From Pseudomonas sp. UBA5706 (GTDB lineage Bacteria > Pseudomonadota > Gammaproteobacteria > Pseudomonadales > Pseudomonadaceae): a DNA stretch of 42,678 bases. Shown piece by piece: positions 25,764 through 31,817 of this stretch (positions are counted from its first letter, which is position 1; each line of letters starts with the position of its first letter). The notes below the pieces were generated by a model. The model worked only from the letters and a program-made list of their open reading frames with translations, had not been told where the DNA came from and searched no databases. The DNA lies in assembly GCF_002419965.1 (NCBI RefSeq), contig NZ_DIHC01000032.1:1-42678 (forward strand). The letters are read 5' to 3'. Both the position numbers and the translations under genes were made by a program.

Positions 25764-26711
25764 TCAGGGTGTTTGCTGGGTCATTTGGTTGCCACGGATG
25801 ACTTCCACCGGTTTAGGCCCGCGAGGCGCCGCACCGCTGGCACGTGAGGTAGCGTTCGCCTGCATGTTCAGTTGATCGAAGTGAATGATGTTGCGATTGG
25901 CGGTGTCCGCCTGCAGGGCAATGTCACTGTCACCCGCCCAGTACCGCTCAAGGTTCCTCTCGTCGGCACTGCGCACGGCCAGCCGCAGAAGGCCGGCCTG
26001 CGAGGCCAGCGTTAACCGGCTGAGCAGTTTTTCCGGGACAGCGACCACCACGCTACGGGCGTTGGCCTTGAGTTTTTGTTGCTGCGCGCGGTCGTCGCGA
26101 CTCACGCCCTGATCGTCCTGGCCCTCATTTACGGGGCCTGTGAGTGCACCGACGCTGAGCACGCGCAGTGCGGCAGCGACGGTCTGCGCACTGCGGTCGG
26201 TGCTGGGTTGCTCGGGCGGAATATAGAGCAGGACATCGACGTAATCGCCGGGGCTCAACTGGCCGCCGGCGCCGATGATCTCGTCGATGCCCAGTGCCAG
26301 GGCTCGTTCGCCGGGACGGATCATGCGCGCCAGCGCGCCCCCCGCCTCGAAGCTGCTTTCGGTCAGCCACGTGCCGGCTGAAAGGGGTCGCCACGGCATA
26401 CGGCCTACCGCCTCTTCAGGTTTGCTGAAGCTGCCGGCAGGGGCTACCTTGAGCCGCTCGACGATCAGGTCCTCGGCCTTGATGGCTTGATAGGCGGGAA
26501 TGTCATTGGCCAGCACCAGTACGGGCTGGCGAGTGAGATCTTGCGCGGGCTTTTCCTCGATCACCGGAGCCGGGACAGGCGCGACACTCTGGGCAACCGG
26601 AGCCTGCGCAACGGGGACGGGCTGACGGCTCAACACCAGTCCCCAATACCCGGCAAACAACGCACCCAGTAAAAAGAGTACAGCCAGCCCCTTTGTAACG
26701 CGACTGCTCAT
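25764..26711 (-). CDS. rcpC: Flp pilus protein RcpC (CpaB family)
   Basis: A 315-residue periplasmic protein with one N-terminal membrane anchor (GLAVLFLLGALFAGYWGLVL) and a Pro/Ala/Val-rich linker. An SAF domain follows (LANDIPAYQAIKAEDL and RMPWRPLSAGTWLTES) together with a CpaB/RcpC C-terminal domain that includes DEIIGAGGQLSPGDYVDVLL. It links the secretin to the envelope. ATG 26711 is chosen because a G-rich site precedes it and the anchor then lies at the usual place; the open frame extends 37 codons further upstream without a start signal. First gene of the minus-strand operon. Confidence 0.9.
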   Translation of the reverse strand: MSSRVTKGLAVLFLLGALFAGYWGLVLSRQPVPVAQAPVAQSVAPVPAPVIEEKPAQDLTRQPVLVLANDIPAYQAIKAEDLIVERLKVAPAGSFSKPEEAVGRMPWRPLSAGTWLTESSFEAGGALARMIRPGERALALGIDEIIGAGGQLSPGDYVDVLLYIPPEQPSTDRSAQTVAAALRVLSVGALTGPVNEGQDDQGVSRDDRAQQQKLKANARSVVVAVPEKLLSRLTLASQAGLLRLAVRSADERNLERYWAGDSDIALQADTANRNIIHFDQLNMQANATSRASGAAPRGPKPVEVIRGNQMTQQTP

Positions 26712-27031
26712 AACGGCCCCCCATGCCCAACTCCAACTTAAAAGTAACAGCACAGATCGCTTAATCAGTTGGCTGTGAACATTGATCCCTATCGCTTTAT
26801 GAAGGTAGCCGAAGTCATTCAAAAAGCCATTAGCAGTAGGAAATTTCCTACTGCGGTATTCATTCGAGGGGACTTAACTACCGAGAGGTTGCCATTCGCT
26901 TTTATTACTTTGTGATTAATGCTTTCTTGTGATTGTGGTGTATGCGTTTGGCGGCAATGCTGTAACCACGAAGGATTGTTATGACGCTGTATGCGTGTAG
27001 ATATGCGCCTTGTGCGCCGAGGAGAAGTCAG
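26712..27031. promoter_or_regulatory. Divergent rcpC / flp regulatory region
   Basis: About 320 bases of AT-richer DNA between the divergent rcpC operon and flp. It holds the 22-bp palindrome at 26832-26853 and a direct repeat TTGTGATT (26910-26917 and 26927-26934, 17 bases apart). These are candidate sites for PprB or another regulator; no proven site was recognised. Both pilin and machine genes must be started from here. Confidence 0.55.
26832..26853. promoter_or_regulatory. Perfect 22-bp palindrome (candidate operator)
   Basis: The half-site GCAGTAGGAAA is followed directly by its exact reverse complement TTTCCTACTGC. It lies 121 bases upstream of rcpC and 179 upstream of flp. Nine bases of the half-site (AGTAGGAAA) recur upstream of pprB at 18171-18179. 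A dimeric regulator would bind such a site; which one is not known. Confidence 0.55.
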
Positions 27032-27208
27032 ATGTCCCTTATGTATTTTTCTGCATTGCTGCGTAAGTTCGTTAAGGATGAGGAAGCGGCGTCCGGGATC
27101 GAGTATGCAATCGTGGTCGCCATGGTGGCCGTTGTCATCGCGGCGTTCATAACGCCGATCGGAAATAAAATCACCGCGATGTTTACATCGCTGTCCTCGG
27201 CGTTGTGA
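27032..27208 (+). CDS. flp: Flp type IVb major prepilin
   Basis: A 58-residue prepilin. The leader ends in EEAASG, followed by IEYAIVVAMVAVVIAAF: cleavage after the Gly by FppA would give a mature pilin beginning IEY, the hallmark Glu-Tyr pair of Flp pilins, and one hydrophobic helix that packs the fibre. A GAGGAG site (27019-27024) lies 7 bases before the ATG at 27032; an upstream start would add 17 unrelated residues. It is divergent from the rcp-tad operon. Confidence 0.95.
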   Translation: MSLMYFSALLRKFVKDEEAASGIEYAIVVAMVAVVIAAFITPIGNKITAMFTSLSSAL

Positions 27209-27279
27209 ATGACCTGACGACAAACTCTGCTGATCCATCGTGATGGTCCGTGAACGTCAATTTCGGTAGGTGAATCAAC

Positions 27280-27690
27280 ATGCGTGTCCACTCAACACGC
27301 CAACAGTTATTACTCGTTGACGACGAAGAGGACGCCAATGAAGAGCTGGCAGAGTTGCTGGAAGGCGAAGGCTTTTGCTGCTTCACTGCGTCATCGGTCA
27401 AAGAGGCGCTCAAGCAACTGGCCTTGCACCCGGACATTGCATTGGTCATTACCGACTTGCGGATGCCGGAGCAGAGCGGCATCTCGTTGATCAAGCGTCT
27501 GCGCGAGCATCCCTCGCGCCAGCACCTTCCCGTGATCGTTACCTCGGGCCATGCGGACATGGAAGACGTCAGCGACCTGTTGCGCCTTCAGGTGCTGGAT
27601 CTGTTTCGTAAACCTATCTATCACGTGCGCCTGGTGGAAACGCTCAATAAGCTGTTCGCGCAACCGAAGGTTTATCAGGTCGGGCCATAA
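27280..27690 (+). CDS. Stand-alone response regulator receiver protein
   Basis: A 136-residue protein consisting of one CheY-like receiver domain: Asp14/Asp15, phospho-acceptor Asp59 in VITDLRMPEQSG, Thr88 in VIVTSGH and Lys111 in FRKPI are all intact. No output domain follows. It starts 71 bases after flp with its own binding site (GGTAGG, 9 bases upstream) and no terminator is visible in between, so it is probably co-transcribed with flp. It may act as a phosphate acceptor for PprA or steer pilus output by protein contact; this is inference. Confidence 0.87.
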   Translation: MRVHSTRQQLLLVDDEEDANEELAELLEGEGFCCFTASSVKEALKQLALHPDIALVITDLRMPEQSGISLIKRLREHPSRQHLPVIVTSGHADMEDVSDLLRLQVLDLFRKPIYHVRLVETLNKLFAQPKVYQVGP

Positions 27691-27841
27691 GCCCATAGGC
27701 AAGCTCACCCCACGTGCGGTCCAAGCCCATAACGCTCAACTACCCTCACCTGCCTCCAAAGCAATCCTGCCCACCCGTGTTAATGCCAGCAAAACAGCTG
27801 CCACGGCCTAGCCGTACGCGACAGGCGTTTGCGTACTTACG

Positions 27842-29518
27842 CTATAGCTGATAGCTGAAACTCAAGGTAAAACGCGGATTGCGGTTGAAGCTGTCCAGGC
27901 CCACGTCGGACATGGGCTTTGCAGCCTCCAGAGCAATGTTGTAATAACGCGCATCACCCAAGCGCAATCCCAGCGCCGAGGAGGACAATTTCGAATCCCT
28001 GACCGCAAGCTCGTTGAACCAGGTACGCGCCGCGTCAAACACGACGTATGGCTGCAGCACTTTCACCCAGTTGCCGTCGTGCATGAAGCTGTAGTTGACC
28101 TCGTATGCCACGCCCCAACCCTTGTCACCCGACGCCTGATCGGTCGGATAGCCACGGCCGAAATTCTGCCCGCCGAACTGTGCTCGTTCGCTGTCTGGCA
28201 AGGTGTCGTTGCTCCAGTACAACGCCGCCGAAAACACCCCCTGCCAGTGCTCGAAAAACTTGTCGCTTTGCACCCCGGATAACCGCGCCCGGAAGAAATC
28301 CAGATCGTAGGTGGTGTCGTCGGTCTTCGCGCCCATACCGTCGATGCCGCGGTACAGGCCGCCGCTGAGAATCCGCAATTGCCGGTCCGTCGACTTGCGC
28401 CAGTCGCCCTCAAAAGCGAGCGCGCGTATATCGGTGCGGCTCTGGATGCTCAGTGGAAAGCCGATCACGTCATAGCGGGTCTTGTCGTTTACGGCGTACA
28501 AGCGCGCACCGGCGCTCAGCCATTCGTTCTGCGCAGCGATCAGCGGATGAGTGAAGCCGATGGAATAACGGTCGTTGTCGCGCCGCCGTTTGAGCTCCAG
28601 GCCGTTATCCAGCGCAATGTTGGTCCCCGGTTCACTGCGATAACGGGATGCCGAGAGGTTCAGCTGCGTGCCCTCGGTGTTGAGAAACTGGCTGTAATCC
28701 AGGCGGTAGTAATGCTCCTTGTCATCGCCCGGCGGAAACAGGCCGCTAAAGGTCAGTTGCTCGGCCATCGATGTCTGCGCATTGCTGCTGACACCTAACA
28801 GCGCCTGAACGCCGTCGCGGTTGTCATCGGTTGTACTGAGGTTACTGGTGACCGGTTTGCGCGACGCTTGGGCGATCAGCGTGGTGGCGCCGTCGGTGGT
28901 ACCCGGTGGCGGGACCTGCGCCTGCAAGGTCACTCCGGGCACTCGGCTCATCAACGAGGTGTAGCGCTCGAATGTCTTGCGGGTCAACGGGCGCTCCTGC
29001 TTGAGCTTATTTGCAAGCTTTTGCAGGTAGGCCGACACATTGCCGACATCGCCTTCCAATCGGTAATCGCGTACATAGCCTTCCACCAACACCACCCGCA
29101 CCAGTCCCTGATCGAAACCCTGGGGAGGCAAAAAAGCATAGGACAGCAGATAGCCGTCGTCCTGATACCGCTTGGTAATGCCGCGCGTGGCCTCGATCAA
29201 TTCGGCCAGCGTGGCATCACGGCCGATGAGGGGCTGGAAGGCGGCGCCCAGTTCCTCAAGCGAATAAACGGTGCCGCCTTCGATACGGATTTTGCGCACC
29301 CCCACCCGGGTGCTCATCATCAGCAGTGTGGTCTGGGCAGGGGGCGTCGGCACTTGAAACGCGGGCGTTGTCGGACGGTAGGCATCGGCGGGCAGGTTGG
29401 GTGCCCGAAGTGTTCGCTCTCGGTCATTGCTGTTGAGAAAACCGGGCAACGGTTCAGCGTTCGCGAACAAAGGCGAGACGCAAAAACCGGCCATAACGAC
29501 AGGGATTAAGGCACGCAT
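27842..29518 (-). CDS. TpsB-type outer-membrane transporter (ShlB/FhaC/HecB family)
   Basis: A 558-residue outer-membrane protein of two-partner secretion: a signal peptide (MRALIPVVMAGFCVSPLFANA), a linker rich in Pro, then POTRA domains (VRKIRIEGGTVYSLEELGAA, and YLLSYAFLPPQGFDQGLVRV with VEGYVRDYRLEG), and a C-terminal 16-strand-type barrel from about residue 200 to the end (RFTLSFSYQL). The barrel has RFDL/NYSF-like strands with aromatic ends. ATG 29518 has GGAGGG 5 bases upstream. No TpsA with a filamentous-haemagglutinin TPS domain is in this window; the only neighbour is the Gly-rich lipoprotein gene upstream. Confidence 0.85.
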   Translation of the reverse strand: MRALIPVVMAGFCVSPLFANAEPLPGFLNSNDRERTLRAPNLPADAYRPTTPAFQVPTPPAQTTLLMMSTRVGVRKIRIEGGTVYSLEELGAAFQPLIGRDATLAELIEATRGITKRYQDDGYLLSYAFLPPQGFDQGLVRVVLVEGYVRDYRLEGDVGNVSAYLQKLANKLKQERPLTRKTFERYTSLMSRVPGVTLQAQVPPPGTTDGATTLIAQASRKPVTSNLSTTDDNRDGVQALLGVSSNAQTSMAEQLTFSGLFPPGDDKEHYYRLDYSQFLNTEGTQLNLSASRYRSEPGTNIALDNGLELKRRRDNDRYSIGFTHPLIAAQNEWLSAGARLYAVNDKTRYDVIGFPLSIQSRTDIRALAFEGDWRKSTDRQLRILSGGLYRGIDGMGAKTDDTTYDLDFFRARLSGVQSDKFFEHWQGVFSAALYWSNDTLPDSERAQFGGQNFGRGYPTDQASGDKGWGVAYEVNYSFMHDGNWVKVLQPYVVFDAARTWFNELAVRDSKLSSSALGLRLGDARYYNIALEAAKPMSDVGLDSFNRNPRFTLSFSYQL

Positions 29519-29558
29519 AGGACCCTCCATTGGCCAATAGCAGCGACAACGCACGGGC

Positions 29559-29594
29559 AAAAAAAAGACAGGGGGCCATTTGACTCCCCTGTCT
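29559..29594 (-). terminator. Strong intrinsic terminator between lipoprotein and TpsB genes
   Basis: On the minus strand a 9-bp stem (AGACAGGGG/CCCCTGTCT, arms at 29566-29574 and 29586-29594) is followed by eight U. It stands 110 bases after the stop of the lipoprotein gene and 40 before the tpsB-like start. Unless read-through occurs, it separates the two genes or lowers TpsB production relative to the lipoprotein. Confidence 0.85.
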
Positions 29595-29703
29595 AAAACA
29601 AGCGTAGGCGTAATAGGAAAAGCCGCTACCGCAGTAAGCTGGAGAAAGAACACTTCGTCACGGAAAACAGACTCGCGACAGTTCTTACACTTCCCGGCAC
29701 GTC

Positions 29704-31389
29704 TTACTTACGGTTGGCCAACCCACCACCGAGGACGCTTGTCACCCCGTTGAGAATACCTCCGACGCCACCATTCGCTGTGCCGCCGTTAGGGTTCACC
29801 AGCCCGCCAACCTGGGTCAACGTGTTGCCCACCGACGAAACCGTCCCCCCCAGTGCAGCCGTTACCTGACCGCCATTGCCGGCCGCGATCTGATTGCCCA
29901 GATTGCCGACTGCCCCGCCGGTCTGCGCGAGCAGGCCATTGATCGGGGCTCCGAGGCCCGTGGCGCCGCCGATGTTCTGTGTGATGCCAGCGACGTTGCT
30001 CACCACCGGAGCGAGCGCTGCGCCGACGTTGTTCGTCAGTGCGCCGATCGGTGCGCCGATTGCCGTGTTGGCGACACCATTGCCCCCCAGGATCGGGCCG
30101 AGCGAGGCGACGGTGTTGCCGACGCCCACACCGTTGAGCCCCGCCGCGCCAAGCACGCCGCCGCCAGAACCTGCGTTCAACCCTGAACCGGCGGCCGCCA
30201 CCACGCCGCCTACGTTTTCCAGCAACCCGCCGTTGAAACCCGGCACGCCTGGAAGGCCTGGCAGCGTGCCTCCCGCGCCGGCCCCGACGTTGACATTCAC
30301 ATAACCGCCAGCGGTGCCCGCTACATTACCCACCCCAGCGAGACTGCCACCCAGACCTGCTGCCACCGGATTGTTTTGTGCGCTGTCTTGCACGCCGGAA
30401 CCCAGGCTGTTAAGCGACCCTTTGACGTTCTGCAGCAGGCCGTTCACCGGCTGGCCCAGCCCCGTGGCGCTACCGACGCCATTGGTGGTCGACTCGAGCA
30501 TCGCCACCACCGGCACCAGCTTGTCGCCGAGGGCCTGGGTCGCCGAGCCCGTCGGGCCGGAGGTGGTACCGGTGCTGAGGGTGTCACCGAGCATGGTGAC
30601 TTTCTGCCCGACGCCATCGACCAGATTACCGGTGCCACTGACTACAGTGCCAACCAGCGGCACTTGCTCGATGGTCGACGAGCGGGCGAATTTCGATACA
30701 CCCCTCCCCGCCGCGGACACGCCGGTGCCCAGGTCACCCGTTGCATCGCCGACGCTGGCAAGCGTGACACCGAGTGAGTTGCTGTCATCGCCCAATGTGC
30801 CGAGGCCGTTGACCAGGCCGTCGCTAACGCTGTTGGTCGCCACGCCGACGGACGAGACCAGGCCCCCTGCACCGGAGGTCAGGTCGGTATTGCCGGCAAC
30901 TGGCACCGAGGACACGGCATCGCCGACACCGACCACAGCGTCGCCTACCTGACCGAACACATTGCCCAGGTTGGCGCTAGTCCGCGCCGTCGTGCTTCGT
31001 GTACGGATCACGGGCGTTCCTCCACCGCCGGTTCCGCCGGAGCCATCAGTCGCACCGCCGTCGGTGCCACCTGTTCCTCCAGTGCCGGTGCCGCCGGTTC
31101 CGCCATCGACTACGCCGCCGTCCGTACCGCCTGTGCCACCCGTTCCAGACCCACCGGTCCCGCCGTTCCCGCTATCGCCTGTGCCTCCTGTTCCGCCAGC
31201 ACTGCCGGTTGCGCCGGTGCCGCTGCCATCGGAGGATCCGCCGCTGGCAGATCCTGCCGACGTGCCCGCTGTTGATGACGAGCCATTGACATGACTTTTC
31301 GAACCGCCACCGCCGCTGCTGCACCCGCCAAGGCTAACCGCCAAAACCAGTGCCAGTGCCGATGTTGCGACAAACATCTGGGTTTTCAT
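29704..31389 (-). CDS. Gly-rich, collagen-like lipoprotein
   Basis: A 561-residue protein with lipobox SLGGC (Cys23). Residues 24-125 are almost only Gly, Thr, Ser, Asp and Ala with many GTGGTGG repeats (collagen-like triplets in part). From about 140 follows a low-complexity region of short helical or beta-roll type repeats rich in Gly, Val, Leu and Asn; two 55-residue units are clearly related (about 307-362, GLGQPVNGLLQNVKGSLNSLG, and 476-531, GLGAPINGLLAQTGGAVGNLG). It starts an arrangement with the TpsB gene downstream. NCBI-style names for similar Pseudomonas proteins are collagen-like triple helix repeat proteins. A surface or secreted adhesin role is inference. Confidence 0.75.
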   Translation of the reverse strand: MKTQMFVATSALALVLAVSLGGCSSGGGGSKSHVNGSSSTAGTSAGSASGGSSDGSGTGATGSAGGTGGTGDSGNGGTGGSGTGGTGGTDGGVVDGGTGGTGTGGTGGTDGGATDGSGGTGGGGTPVIRTRSTTARTSANLGNVFGQVGDAVVGVGDAVSSVPVAGNTDLTSGAGGLVSSVGVATNSVSDGLVNGLGTLGDDSNSLGVTLASVGDATGDLGTGVSAAGRGVSKFARSSTIEQVPLVGTVVSGTGNLVDGVGQKVTMLGDTLSTGTTSGPTGSATQALGDKLVPVVAMLESTTNGVGSATGLGQPVNGLLQNVKGSLNSLGSGVQDSAQNNPVAAGLGGSLAGVGNVAGTAGGYVNVNVGAGAGGTLPGLPGVPGFNGGLLENVGGVVAAAGSGLNAGSGGGVLGAAGLNGVGVGNTVASLGPILGGNGVANTAIGAPIGALTNNVGAALAPVVSNVAGITQNIGGATGLGAPINGLLAQTGGAVGNLGNQIAAGNGGQVTAALGGTVSSVGNTLTQVGGLVNPNGGTANGGVGGILNGVTSVLGGGLANRK

Positions 31390-31817
31390 GGGGAGAATCC
31401 TTCCAAAACTATTGTTTTATCGACTTATCGGCTGGGCCGAAAAGCAGTTGTCCATGGCGACATAACAGTCTTGGGAAAGGGGTTAGGCAATTCGTAAGTT
31501 GGTATTAACCACTTATATAAATGAGCAACGACACACCTCGAATCAGACGGATCTTCATGTAAATCAATGGGTTTTGAACGGGTCGAAATGGCGAAACCGG
31601 AGGGATGTCAGAAAGTTATATAGTCGTAATTGACGGGTTGTTTGTCTTGGATTCTCACTGCGGGCCCTGAAGCCGTCGGGAGCCAAGCCCTGCGACCGCG
31701 GCGTGCCAGGCGCACCTTGTGTGCAGTTTTACTGCCGGTCCCTGAACCATCGCCGGCAAGCCGAGCGCCTACGCCATTCGGGCAGCAGCGGGCTGGTGTC
31801 GCAGCACTTAATCGTGC
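31390..31817. other. Intergenic stretch upstream of the Gly-rich lipoprotein
   Basis: 428 bases without a supported gene. The part near the lipoprotein start (31400-31650) is AT-richer and likely holds its promoter. The remainder contains a degenerate REP half (31726-31775). A small plus-strand frame at 31630-31881 runs through the repeat and into the pbpC gene and is not a credible gene. Confidence 0.45.
31726..31775. repeat. Degenerate half of the REPIN found at 40275-41120
   Basis: GTTTTACTGCCGGT (31726-31739) and then ATCGCCGGCAAGCC followed by CCTACGCC match the reverse complement of the left arm of the 139-bp elements near 40.3-41.1 kb. Several mismatches and the lack of a second arm mark it as an old remnant. 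Confidence 0.55.

Noticed and set aside
26712..26822. Longer RcpC with 37 more residues
   Set aside because: The extension has no ribosome binding site and would place the membrane anchor unusually deep; ATG 26711 fits the family.
29519..29653. Longer TpsB with a 45-residue N-terminal extension
   Set aside because: The extension is encoded across the intrinsic terminator and would precede a typical signal peptide; ATG 29518 has a strong ribosome binding site.
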